Position numbers and translations under genes: made by a program. A stretch of 64,000 nt of DNA from Chromatocurvus sp046260765 (GTDB taxonomy: Bacteria; Pseudomonadota; Gammaproteobacteria; Pseudomonadales; Halieaceae): the NCBI GenBank assembly GCA_046260765.1, contig JBHEOO010000015.1, positions 1 through 64,000 on the forward strand. Direction: 5' to 3'. Below, in pieces: positions 26,739 through 34,768 of this stretch. Under the pieces are notes generated by a model. The model ran no database searches, was not told the DNA's origin, and saw nothing but the letters and a program-made list of their open reading frames with translations. Within the stretch, counting starts at the first letter, position 1, and each line of letters opens with the position of its first letter.

Positions 26739-27167
26739 TTATAGGTTGAGCGGTTGCGGCTGCTGCGCGGCGTGAGGGTGCTCGCCGCCGGCATACACTT
26801 TGAGTTTGCTGAACATGGCGCGACCCAGGGGGTTGCGCGGCAGCATGCCCTTGACGGCGCGCTGAATGACGCGCTCCGGTGCCTTGTCAATCAGCTTCTC
26901 GAAAGACATGGACCGGATACCACCCGGGTAACCGGTATGGTGGTGATATATCTTGTCGGTCGACTTCGCACCGGTGACGCGAATTTTCTCGGCGTTGACA
27001 ACGACAATGTAATCACCCGTGTCGACATGCGGCGTGTACTCTGCCTTGTGCTTGCCGCGCAGCCGATGCGCGATCTCGGACGCCAGCCGTCCCAGCGTCT
27101 TGCCATCGGCGTCGACCACGAACCAGTCGTGGCTGACGGACTCGGCTTTTGCGCTAAAAGTTTTCAT
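26739..27167 (-). CDS. rplM: 50S ribosomal protein L13
   Basis: L13 is an early-assembly protein of the large subunit. The 142-residue product starts MKTFSAKAESVSHDWFVVDA and has GKTLGRLASEIAHRLRGKHK, GDYIVVVNAEKI and GMLPRNPLGRAMFSKLKVY. ATG 27167 fits the family; the frame is open upstream to 27335 through the promoter and the repeat element. It is transcribed from the promoter at 27208-27236. Confidence 0.98.
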   Translation of the reverse strand: MKTFSAKAESVSHDWFVVDADGKTLGRLASEIAHRLRGKHKAEYTPHVDTGDYIVVVNAEKIRVTGAKSTDKIYHHHTGYPGGIRSMSFEKLIDKAPERVIQRAVKGMLPRNPLGRAMFSKLKVYAGGEHPHAAQQPQPLNL

Positions 27168-27207
27168 AATTGTGCTCGCCTTTGGGGGCAATAAATAAAG
27201 AGCGCGA

Positions 27208-27236
27208 ATACTACTGAAACCATCAGTTCTTGACAA
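27208..27236 (-). promoter_or_regulatory. Sigma-70 promoter of rplM-rpsI
   Basis: On the minus strand TTGTCA (27236-27231) and TAGTAT (27213-27208) are separated by exactly 17 bp, about 40 bp before the rplM start. Strength and position suit a ribosomal protein operon. Confidence 0.75.
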
Positions 27237-27269
27237 GCCCCTTTTGGTTTCCACGGTTTTTTGTGCGCT

Positions 27270-27361
27270 GTAGCCCGGCCGAGACCGTCGGCGGCCTGGA
27301 GGTCGGGGGCGGCCTTCCGTACGCCGAGCCGCCATGGATGGCTATTGGCGTGTCTCGGCCG
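27270..27361 (+). repeat. Solo nested-palindrome repeat, short-arm copy (copy A)
   Basis: This copy starts GTAG-CCC-GG and has short arms GGCCGAGAC / GTCTCGGCC enclosing the conserved core: CCGTCGGCG, a variable hairpin insert, then GCCGAGCCGCCATGGATGGC and GGCGT. Its insert (about 27294-27322) is the long GC-rich version also found in the copy at 54429-54557. It sits between the zapE 3' end and the rplM promoter. A separate 7-bp stem (GACGGAG/CTCCGTC, 27387-27414) touches the zapE stop codon. Confidence 0.8.
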
Positions 27362-27412
27362 TTCTGCGCCAGCCAGATTGCCGGTGGACGGAGCCTCGGA
27401 GCCAAACCTCCG

Positions 27413-28519
27413 TCAGGGCAGATGTTCGAGGGCCAGGTAGTCGTGGGTCTGCATCTCGCGCAAGCGGGAGCGGGTGCGCTCGAACTCGAAGCCCAGCGTG
27501 CCCCCGGCGTACAGGTCCTCGATCGGGCATTCGGCTTCTATCACCAGCTTGACGTGGCGGTCATAGAACTCGTCCACTAGATTGATGAAGCGCCGGGCGG
27601 TGTCTTCGCGGCCGCCGCCCATTTGCCTGACGCCCGACAGCAGCACGGCGTGGAACAGGCGTGACAGCTCGATATAGTCGTTCTGCGAGCGCGGGCCCTC
27701 GCAGAGCTCGGCGAAGTCGAACCAGGCGACGTCATCGGCAAGGCGCAGGCTGCGCAACTGACGATCGTTGATCTCCACGGCGACGTCGGCGCGGCCCGCC
27801 TCCGGCGCGAGGCTGTCGAAGCTGCGCCTCAGCCCTGCCTGCGCCTCCTCACCGCAGGGGTAATAATAAAGCTGCGCCTGCTCCAGCGTGCGCAGCCGGT
27901 AGTCGACTCCGCCGTCGAGGTTGACCACCTGCGTGTGCGCTTCTATCTGCCGGATAGCGGGCCGGAAACGCTCGCGCTGCAGACCATTCTCATAGAGCCG
28001 ATGTGGGGGTATATTGGAGGTTGCCACCAGCGTTATCCCGCGCTCGAAGAGGGCCCGCATCAGGTTGCCGAGAATCATGGCATCTGCAATATCGCTGACA
28101 AAAAACTCGTCGAAACAGAGCACGCGCGCGCGCATCGCCATATCGTCTGCCACACGGTCCAGCGGATTCTTTTCGCCCGCCAGCGCCCGCAGGTCGCGAT
28201 GTACCCTCTGCATGAATCGGTGGAAGTGCACACGCTCGCGGTCTGCAAACGGCAGGCAGTCAAAAAAGGTATCCATGAGGTAGGTCTTGCCACGGCCAAC
28301 ACCACCCCAGAGATAAAGACCGCTGACCTGCGGCGGCGTCACGCCGCGGGCACGCCGCCACCAGGCCGTCAGACCCTGCTTTGGGGGACGCGGACCCACC
28401 GCCAACAGCCGCCCGTGCAGATCATCCAGAAGTTCGACCACCCGCGCCTGCCCGGCGTCGGCGACAAAATCTTCCCGGGCCAGATCCTCGCGGTAGCGCT
28501 GTACTGGGCTTAGGCTCAT
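27413..28519 (-). CDS. zapE: Cell division ATPase ZapE
   Basis: ZapE is an AFG1-like AAA+ ATPase that acts on FtsZ rings during division, mainly under stress. The 368-residue product starts MSLSPVQRYREDLARED, has the Walker A GLYLWGGVGRGKTYLMD (about 67-83), Walker B region VLCFDEFFVSDIADAMIL, and sensor stretch LVATSNIPPHRLYENGLQR. ATG 28519 fits the family start; the frame extends upstream without homology. It is divergent from zapG with 137 bp between. Confidence 0.94.
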   Translation of the reverse strand: MSLSPVQRYREDLAREDFVADAGQARVVELLDDLHGRLLAVGPRPPKQGLTAWWRRARGVTPPQVSGLYLWGGVGRGKTYLMDTFFDCLPFADRERVHFHRFMQRVHRDLRALAGEKNPLDRVADDMAMRARVLCFDEFFVSDIADAMILGNLMRALFERGITLVATSNIPPHRLYENGLQRERFRPAIRQIEAHTQVVNLDGGVDYRLRTLEQAQLYYYPCGEEAQAGLRRSFDSLAPEAGRADVAVEINDRQLRSLRLADDVAWFDFAELCEGPRSQNDYIELSRLFHAVLLSGVRQMGGGREDTARRFINLVDEFYDRHVKLVIEAECPIEDLYAGGTLGFEFERTRSRLREMQTHDYLALEHLP

Positions 28520-28656
28520 TTTGTTTAACCTGCGGCTGCCTGCGACCGCGCGAACTCTAGCCGTGCCTGGGTGAATTGGCAATGCGCTGCCTGTCATGCC
28601 CCAGCCGGTATCTGTATACTCTGTTTTTATTCATTAGCGCACGGAGACACGCGATC

Positions 28657-29307
28657 ATGTACAGCATTGACATCCTTATCGGCACCGCCGTTTGTGTTTT
28701 GATCATAGCGGGAGTCGTCGGATTTATTATGGGGCGCCGAACGACTGCCGGCAGCCAGCAGGCTCGCGAGCTTGAGCTGCGCCTGGACCAGGTTACCCGG
28801 GACAAACAGCATTTCGAGGACCGCGTCACCGAGCATTTCACAGAGACAGCAACGCGTCTCAACGCGCTGACGGAAAACTATCGCGCTGTCCACGAGCACC
28901 TTGCCGAGGGCGCCAACACACTCTGCGCCGGTAACCCCTCAGTGACCGTCAGTCGATTAGGGGGTGATAGCGACCTCGATGCGAATCTGCTCAACGCGCA
29001 GCCGCCCCGGGATTACGCACCGAAGTCCTCGCCGACCGAGAAAGGCATGTTGAATGAAGGGTTCGGACTGGACAAGGATGACGTCGCGCCGGCGGAGAAG
29101 ACCAGCCGGGTGCGTCATGATGAGTCTGTCAGTGCAGACGCCGGTGCCGAGGTCCCGGTCAACGAGCAGGCCCGGGAAGAAGAGCCGGTTAAGGAAGACG
29201 CACCCGAAACAAGCGTCGCCACGGATGTCGAGGAGACCCAGACGAAAGAGGATGCGTCTCCCGATGAGACACCCGTAAAAGAGGACCAGGAAGCGCAGCG
29301 CAAGTAG
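28657..29307 (+). CDS. zapG: ZapG/YhcB family division and envelope protein (DUF1043)
   Basis: YhcB (ZapG) is an inner-membrane protein linking cell division, envelope growth and elongation. The 216-residue product starts MYSIDILIG, has one N-terminal membrane helix (about 6-24), the family segment GFIMGRRT and a coiled coil (ARELELRLDQVTRDKQHFEDRVTEHF). The tail beyond about 120 is an acidic, low-complexity Glu/Lys/Thr/Val region longer than in E. coli YhcB (132 aa). Neighbours zapE and degS match the usual order. Confidence 0.88.
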   Translation: MYSIDILIGTAVCVLIIAGVVGFIMGRRTTAGSQQARELELRLDQVTRDKQHFEDRVTEHFTETATRLNALTENYRAVHEHLAEGANTLCAGNPSVTVSRLGGDSDLDANLLNAQPPRDYAPKSSPTEKGMLNEGFGLDKDDVAPAEKTSRVRHDESVSADAGAEVPVNEQAREEEPVKEDAPETSVATDVEETQTKEDASPDETPVKEDQEAQRK

Positions 29308-29354
29308 CGCGAAGCGCACCCGGCCCATCCGCACCTGACCGAAGCAAACGCTGC

Positions 29355-30479
29355 GTGGGACACCTTCTCCGGCTCGCGGTGTGGCCAACCATTGCCGGCA
29401 TCCTTGCCGGCATTCTGATCCTCGATCGGTGGGTGCTGTCTGGCACAGAGACCGAGACAGAACTGCCAGTCAACAGTTATTCGCGTGCCGTTCAATCGGC
29501 CACGCCTTCGGTTGTCAATATTTACACGCAGAAGGTGGTGCCGACGCGAGCCGCACGCCTGTTGAATGACCCTTTCTGGCGCCAGTTTGTGCCGAGCAAT
29601 CAACCCAGGCAGCGAGTCGAGCAATCCCTTGGCTCCGGCGTCATCCTGTCCACCGAGGGACACATCGTCACCAATAATCACGTTATCGACGGTGCCGACG
29701 CCATACAGGTTCTACTCAGTGACGGCCGCAATGCTGCGGCGCAGATTATCGGCACGGATCCCGCCACCGACCTCGCACTGCTCCAGATCGACCTGCCGGA
29801 CCTGGCACCGATAGAGATAGGCTCATCGAGCGAGGCCCGGGTCGGCGATGTCGTGCTGGCCATCGGCAACCCGCTGGGATTTGGCCAGTCGGTCACCCAG
29901 GGAATTATTTCCGGCCTCGAGCGCTACGGCCTGCAGACCGGACTGTACGAAAGCTACATACAGACCGATGCCATCATTCACCAGGGCAACTCCGGTGGCG
30001 CACTGATCGACACTCGCGGCCGCCTGCTAGGCATTAATGCGCTGATTTACACCTCGGACAATCAGGCGAGCAGCGGCCGCATGGGAATAGGCATTGGACT
30101 TGCGATACCGGTAGACCTCGCCCGCTTCGTCATGGCTGACCTGATTGAATACGGTCAGGTTATCCGTGGCTGGCTTGGCGTGCAGGTGGAGCCGCGATTT
30201 CTCCGCGGAAGTAATGCGCCCGATGGTCAGTCCCTGGTGGTGACCGGCGTGGCAGAGGGCGGTCCGGCGCACAAGGCGGGTCTGCAGAGCGGCGATGTGA
30301 TCACGCATTTCAATGAGGAAGCCGTGGAGGATGTTCGCCGCACGATGTATGACATTGCCATGCTAAGGCCCGGCGACCGGCTACTGATCACGGCAATCCG
30401 CGATGGCCAGACGCTGGATTTTCGCGCGGTGGTCGGGGCCCAGACCCAGTCCCCCGGCCAGGCGCCGGAGAACGACTAG
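29355..30479 (+). CDS. degS: DegS/AlgW-type periplasmic serine protease
   Basis: DegS/AlgW senses misfolded outer-membrane proteins and starts cleavage of the anti-sigma factor RseA/MucA. The 374-residue product has one N-terminal membrane anchor (AVWPTIAGILAGILIL, about 8-23), a trypsin-like domain with catalytic His in TNNHVI, Asp in TDLALL and Ser in HQGNSGGALID, and one C-terminal PDZ domain. GTG 29355 is the likely start. A single PDZ and an uncleaved anchor fit DegS rather than DegP/DegQ. It converges on hisD with 12 bp between. Confidence 0.92.
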   Translation: MGHLLRLAVWPTIAGILAGILILDRWVLSGTETETELPVNSYSRAVQSATPSVVNIYTQKVVPTRAARLLNDPFWRQFVPSNQPRQRVEQSLGSGVILSTEGHIVTNNHVIDGADAIQVLLSDGRNAAAQIIGTDPATDLALLQIDLPDLAPIEIGSSSEARVGDVVLAIGNPLGFGQSVTQGIISGLERYGLQTGLYESYIQTDAIIHQGNSGGALIDTRGRLLGINALIYTSDNQASSGRMGIGIGLAIPVDLARFVMADLIEYGQVIRGWLGVQVEPRFLRGSNAPDGQSLVVTGVAEGGPAHKAGLQSGDVITHFNEEAVEDVRRTMYDIAMLRPGDRLLITAIRDGQTLDFRAVVGAQTQSPGQAPEND

Positions 30480-30491
30480 CTGCCGGGCTTG

Positions 30492-31796
30492 TTACTTGTC
30501 ACTCGCCGGGAGACGCATCTCCGCACTGCGGGCATGGGCTGTCAGCGACTCGCCCCGTGCGAGAATCGACGCCACGGCGCCAAGTTCGCGCACCCCTTCC
30601 TCACTGCACATGATCAATGAGCTTCGCTTCTGAAAGTCGTAGACGCCAAGCGGTGAAAAGAATCGCGCTGTGCCTGAAGTCGGCAACACATGGTTAGGGC
30701 CGGCGCAGTAATCACCCAGCGCCTCGGCACTGTAGCGGCCCATGAAGATAGCCCCCGCCGCCTGGATCTCCTCGACCAGGGTCAGCGGATCCTCCACCGA
30801 GAGCTCGAGATGCTCCGGCGCCAGCGAGTTGCTCAGCCGGACCGCTTCATCCATATCCTGCGTCTTGATCAGCGCGCCGCGTGACGCCAGTGACTTGCTG
30901 ATAATGTCACGGCGCTCCATCTCCGGCAGCAAGCGCGTTATAGACGCCTCGACACGATCGAGATACGCCGCATCCGGGCACAGCAGCAGGGACTGTGCGT
31001 TTTCATCATGCTCGGCCTGGGAAAACAGATCCATGGCAATCCAGTCGGGATCAGTGCCGCCGTCGCAGATGATGAGAATCTCGGAAGGGCCGGCAACCAT
31101 GTCAATACCGACACGCCCGAACACCTGCCGCTTGGCTTCGGCAACGTAGGCGTTGCCGGGGCCGACAATCTTGTCTACCGCCACGATGGTTTCGGTGCCA
31201 TAGGCAAGTGCAGCTACCGCCTGGGCGCCACCAACAGTGAGGACACGACTGACGCCGGCAAGGCAGGCGGCGGCGAGCACCAGTTCGTTCAGCTGACCGT
31301 CGGGCGTTGGCACCACCATAGTGATATCGGCCACACCGGCGACGCTCGCCGGCAATGCATTCATCAATACAGACGAAGGATAGCTGGCCTTGCCGCCGGG
31401 CACATAAACACCAACGCGCCCCAGAGGCGTGACCCGCTGGCCGAGCAGGTTGCCCTGTGCATCGTGGTACTGCCAGCTCTCCTGCCGCTGTCGCTCATGA
31501 TAGTCGCGAATGCGCTCCGCCGCGGATTCCAGAGCGCTGCGCTGCTCCACCGGCAGATGATCCAGAGCCTCCTGCAGACGCGTGAGTGGCACCTCGATAT
31601 CACTTCGCTCGTGCACCGGCGCGCGGTCGAGCTCCCGCGTGTATTCAAGCAGCGCAGCATCGCCCCGCTCCCGCACATCGGCGATGATTGCCGCAACGCG
31701 CTCCGCTACTGAAGATGCCGACGACTCACCCGTCGGCGCCAGTGACGCCAGCTGCGCCGCGAACTCCGGGTCGCGGCTGTCGAGACGACGAATCAT
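30492..31796 (-). CDS. hisD: Histidinol dehydrogenase
   Basis: HisD catalyses the last two oxidations of histidine synthesis (histidinol to histidine), with NAD+ and zinc. The 434-residue product starts MIRRLDSRDPEFAAQL and has GRVGVYVPGGKASYPSSVLM, KIVGPGNAYVAEAKRQVFG, the zinc-site stretch DLFSQAEHDENAQ and GPNHVLPTSGTARFFSPLGV. ATG 31796 overlaps the hisG stop as ATGA. hisC, which often follows hisD in relatives, is not present before degS. Confidence 0.97.
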   Translation of the reverse strand: MIRRLDSRDPEFAAQLASLAPTGESSASSVAERVAAIIADVRERGDAALLEYTRELDRAPVHERSDIEVPLTRLQEALDHLPVEQRSALESAAERIRDYHERQRQESWQYHDAQGNLLGQRVTPLGRVGVYVPGGKASYPSSVLMNALPASVAGVADITMVVPTPDGQLNELVLAAACLAGVSRVLTVGGAQAVAALAYGTETIVAVDKIVGPGNAYVAEAKRQVFGRVGIDMVAGPSEILIICDGGTDPDWIAMDLFSQAEHDENAQSLLLCPDAAYLDRVEASITRLLPEMERRDIISKSLASRGALIKTQDMDEAVRLSNSLAPEHLELSVEDPLTLVEEIQAAGAIFMGRYSAEALGDYCAGPNHVLPTSGTARFFSPLGVYDFQKRSSLIMCSEEGVRELGAVASILARGESLTAHARSAEMRLPASDK

Positions 31797-32440
31797 GCCG
31801 CCTCCTCCCTGCACTCCACCGCAGCGGCCACCTCATCGATGATCGCCGAGATGGCTTCATGCGAAGCACGCAGTGACGCCTTGTTGACGATAAGCCTGGA
31901 ACTGATGCTGGCGACCTCCTCCAGCGGCTGCATACCGTTGGCGCGCAGCGTATTGCCGGTGTCCACGATATCCACAATGATGTCTGAAAGCCCCATCATG
32001 GGCGCCAGCTCCATGGCACCGTAGAGCTTGATGAGGTCGGCCTGGATGCCGCGGAGCGCAAAAAAGTTGCGCGCAATATTCACGAACTTGGTCGCCACGC
32101 GAATGCGGGCGGCCCCCGCCTGCCACCCCAGCGGGGCCGCGGTCATCAGGCGGCAACGCGCAATATGAAGGTCGAGTGGCTCATAGACACCGTCTGCGCC
32201 CTGCTCCAGCAGGATGTCCTTGCCCACAACACCGAGATCGGCTGCACCGTGACGCACATAGGTCGGAACATCCGTGCCGCGCAGTACAACCAGCTGCAGG
32301 CCATCGCGGGTGGTCTCGAATACGAGCTTGCGGCTGCTTTCGATGTCCTCGCAGGGTTCGATGCCGGCACGCGCCAGAAGCGGCAGCGTTTCATTGAGAA
32401 TGCGGCCCTTTGTCAGGGCCAGGGTCAGAGGCTTGATCAC
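31793..32440 (-). CDS. hisG: ATP phosphoribosyltransferase, short form
   Basis: HisG starts histidine synthesis by joining ATP and PRPP. The 215-residue product is the short catalytic form that lacks the C-terminal regulatory domain and needs HisZ as partner (no hisZ in this window). Motifs include LALTKGRILNETLPLL, GAADLGVVGKDILLE and the PRPP loop IIVDIVDTGNTLRANGM. It lies 46 bp after ibaG; murA, which stands between these genes in Pseudomonas, is absent here. Confidence 0.96.
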   Translation of the reverse strand: MIKPLTLALTKGRILNETLPLLARAGIEPCEDIESSRKLVFETTRDGLQLVVLRGTDVPTYVRHGAADLGVVGKDILLEQGADGVYEPLDLHIARCRLMTAAPLGWQAGAARIRVATKFVNIARNFFALRGIQADLIKLYGAMELAPMMGLSDIIVDIVDTGNTLRANGMQPLEEVASISSRLIVNKASLRASHEAISAIIDEVAAAVECREEAA

Positions 32441-32486
32441 TCGGGACTCCGGGAAACAAAAAGAAAGAGATTTTTCAGTGTGATTG

Positions 32487-32714
32487 CTAGGCCTGATCCG
32501 GCGTCAGGGTGCGGATATTCACGGCATGGATTTCACCGGCAGCGATTCGTTCATTTAACGCCGCATAGACCAGCTGCTGTCGCTGCACAGGACGTTTGCC
32601 TGAAAAAATATCACCGATGACGGTGATATCGTAGTTGCTGCCTGCACCCTCGACGCTGACCTCACAACCCTCCAGCTGTGCCCTGATCAGCGATTCTACT
32701 GTTTTCGCGTCCAC
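32487..32714 (-). CDS. ibaG: BolA-family protein IbaG
   Basis: IbaG (YrbA) is a small BolA-like protein that interacts with monothiol glutaredoxins in iron-sulfur homeostasis and acid response. The 75-residue product starts at GTG 32714 after an AAGGAGG site (MDAKTVESLIRAQLEG) and has FSGKRPVQRQQLVYAAL and the C-terminal IHAVNIRTLTP typical of the YrbA branch. The frame continues upstream to 32768 without homology. Confidence 0.92.
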   Translation of the reverse strand: MDAKTVESLIRAQLEGCEVSVEGAGSNYDITVIGDIFSGKRPVQRQQLVYAALNERIAAGEIHAVNIRTLTPDQA

Positions 32715-32781
32715 TGCCTGTTGCCTCCTTGCTGCCTTGTTTTCCTGATTGAACTGCGTTGGTTTCACTGACTGTCGGACA

Positions 32782-33480
32782 TCAGGCAGTGGTTTCTGCC
32801 TCGATCTCTTCCACCGGCTCGATTTCCCAGTCTGCGATCACCTTGTCGAGATCTCCATCAAATTTTCTGGCCGCGGCCTCGAACTGGCCACGGTAAATCT
32901 GCCCCAGATTGACGTTCTCGACAATCAGGTTGCGCATCAGCCACTGGCCATCGCGGCCTTTCGCCATCTGATAGACCACGACGTAGGGATCGCTGTCATC
33001 GCTATAAATGAGCTGCCGGAGCGTAGCGCGGCTGGCATCGCCGTCGCCAGCGCCCGTGCTGCGCTCACGATCGAGTTCGACCCGGGAGCCACCGAAAGCC
33101 AGAAGACCTTTGCTGTAGGTGCGCACAAGACCATCCCGCATCGCCTCGGTGAAGCGGTCAAGCTGATCGCGCAGCTTCTCTCGTCCCGCTTCATCCAGTG
33201 CCCGGTAGCGTTCGCTGCTCGCGTAATCACCCATTACCCCTCGGGCAAAGCCGCGAAAATCCACTGCGCTGTCGAGCACCTCGTTAACGCGGCGATAGTA
33301 GCGGTCGGGATCCTCCTTGACGTAGTCCGAGGCCTCCTCAATCACCGCCAGCACCTCCTCCGTGGTCTTCTTGAGCGCTTCCTCGGCTGTCGGCTCCTGC
33401 GCAGACACCAGAGACGCTGCCAGAAAACCGGCAACCATGGCCAACGCTGCCACCCAGCGTGTGTGAATACCATTACGCAT
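32782..33480 (-). CDS. mlaC: Periplasmic phospholipid shuttle MlaC
   Basis: MlaC carries phospholipid between the outer-membrane MlaA complex and the inner-membrane MlaFEDB transporter. The 232-residue product has an N-terminal signal peptide with likely cleavage at VSA-QE (about 27), the Tol-tol-Ttg2 family core (FRGFARGVMGDY, RFTEAMRDGLVRTYSKGLL) and NLIVENVNLGQIYRGQFEAAA near the end. mlaB (normally next) and mlaFED (normally upstream) are not present at this locus. Confidence 0.92.
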   Translation of the reverse strand: MRNGIHTRWVAALAMVAGFLAASLVSAQEPTAEEALKKTTEEVLAVIEEASDYVKEDPDRYYRRVNEVLDSAVDFRGFARGVMGDYASSERYRALDEAGREKLRDQLDRFTEAMRDGLVRTYSKGLLAFGGSRVELDRERSTGAGDGDASRATLRQLIYSDDSDPYVVVYQMAKGRDGQWLMRNLIVENVNLGQIYRGQFEAAARKFDGDLDKVIADWEIEPVEEIEAETTA

Positions 33481-33780
33481 ACTTTTTTCCTGTATTTTTT
33501 TCCGCGACGAGCTTTATACCGTGACACTGACCAGGCGCCGTCGCAATCGTCCGGTCATACGCCAGTGACGGGCAGCCGCAACATCGCAGTCATTATCGCA
33601 GTCATTGTAGAATGAACGAGGCACTGAACCGCCCACGTGGAACCCTACATTCAGTTTACTACGTTTGCCGGCACAAGTCGTATGACGTCGACTCTAATGC
33701 CATCACATTATATGACATCAAAAGGGCGCCCATCGTTCCGGGCGCGGCCACACGACACACCCACAGGGAATGCCTGAATA
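33481..33780. other. Divergent intergenic region mlaC / exchanger gene, with 12-bp tandem repeat
   Basis: This 300-bp region separates mlaC (minus) from the exchanger gene (plus). It contains a perfect tandem pair of ATCGCAGTCATT (33583-33606) and an AT-rich CATTATATGACATC segment about 70 bp before the exchanger start that could hold a -10 element. No conserved gene is visible; a frame that reads through it from 33612 has no recognisable sequence. Confidence 0.6.
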
Positions 33781-34755
33781 ATGCTGCTTGCCTCTGCTGC
33801 CATGATTATCGGTCTGTTCGTCCTCGTCTGGAGCGCAGACCTGTTCGTCGCCGGTGCCGCCTCGGTCGCGCGCAACCTCGGTATGTCTCCGGTCATCATC
33901 GGGCTGACCATTGTTTCCCTGGGCACGTCTGCTCCGGAAATCCTGGTGTCGGTGAACGCGGCGCTCAGCGACGCCGGCGAGCTGGCAGTGGGTAACGCCA
34001 TCGGCTCGAACATCGCCAATATCGGGCTGGTTCTGGGTATTACCGTGCTCGTGGTTCCGATGCTGATCCGGCCCGGCTGTATTCGTATCGAGCTGCCCAC
34101 GCTGCTGCTGGTCACACTCGGTACCGGCCTCCTGCTGCTGGATCGACGGCTGTCGCGCATCGATGGTTTGATGATGATCGGTGGTCTTTGCCTCATCCTG
34201 CTGCAGATGATCCGTGCCCAGTCTACTGATGCCGGGATTCTTTCTGAATCGGAAGAGGAGAAGCTGCCTGAGATGAGCAGCGGTCGCGCCTGGATGTCTT
34301 TCGCTACAGGTCTTGCGTTGCTGATCGGCAGCTCACGCCTTCTCGTCTGGGGCGCAACCGATATCGCCGCGCGTGTCGGTGTCTCTGAACTGGTCATCGG
34401 CCTCACCGTGGTCGCGGTCGGCACCAGCCTGCCAGAGCTTGCCGCCACACTTGCCAGCGCGCTGAAGCGCCATACGGACATCGCCATCGGCAATATTGTT
34501 GGCTCCAACCTTTTCAACCTGCTCGCCGTCATGCCGATACCCGGGTTGCTGGACCCACTGGTCATCTCGGAAAACGTCATCTACCGCGACTACCCGGTAA
34601 TGATAGGCGCCACTGCCCTGCTCGCCCTTGCCATTTACACCGGCTCTCATCGCCGCAAGACCCTGGATGGCTGCGCCTACGTCGGGCGCAGCGTGGGAAT
34701 GCTGTTAACCGGTCTCTACGGCGTGTATTATTACTGGCTTTTCCAGACTGTTTAG
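33781..34755 (+). CDS. yrbG: YrbG-type calcium/sodium antiporter
   Basis: This is a CaCA-superfamily cation exchanger, probably Na+/Ca2+, in the inner membrane. The 324-residue product has about ten helices in two homologous halves, each with the alpha-repeat motif: GLTIVSLGTSAPEILVSVNAAL with NAIGSNIANIGLVLG, and GLTVVAVGTSLPELAATLASAL with NIVGSNLFNLLAV. It heads the Kdo/Lpt gene run as in E. coli (yrbG-kdsD-kdsC). The physiological role of YrbG is not established. Confidence 0.92.
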   Translation: MLLASAAMIIGLFVLVWSADLFVAGAASVARNLGMSPVIIGLTIVSLGTSAPEILVSVNAALSDAGELAVGNAIGSNIANIGLVLGITVLVVPMLIRPGCIRIELPTLLLVTLGTGLLLLDRRLSRIDGLMMIGGLCLILLQMIRAQSTDAGILSESEEEKLPEMSSGRAWMSFATGLALLIGSSRLLVWGATDIAARVGVSELVIGLTVVAVGTSLPELAATLASALKRHTDIAIGNIVGSNLFNLLAVMPIPGLLDPLVISENVIYRDYPVMIGATALLALAIYTGSHRRKTLDGCAYVGRSVGMLLTGLYGVYYYWLFQTV

Positions 34756-34768
34756 GCGCATACCGTTC

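Noticed and set aside
33612..33995. Small plus-strand gene before the exchanger
   Set aside because: It overlaps the exchanger start in another frame and has no conserved sequence.
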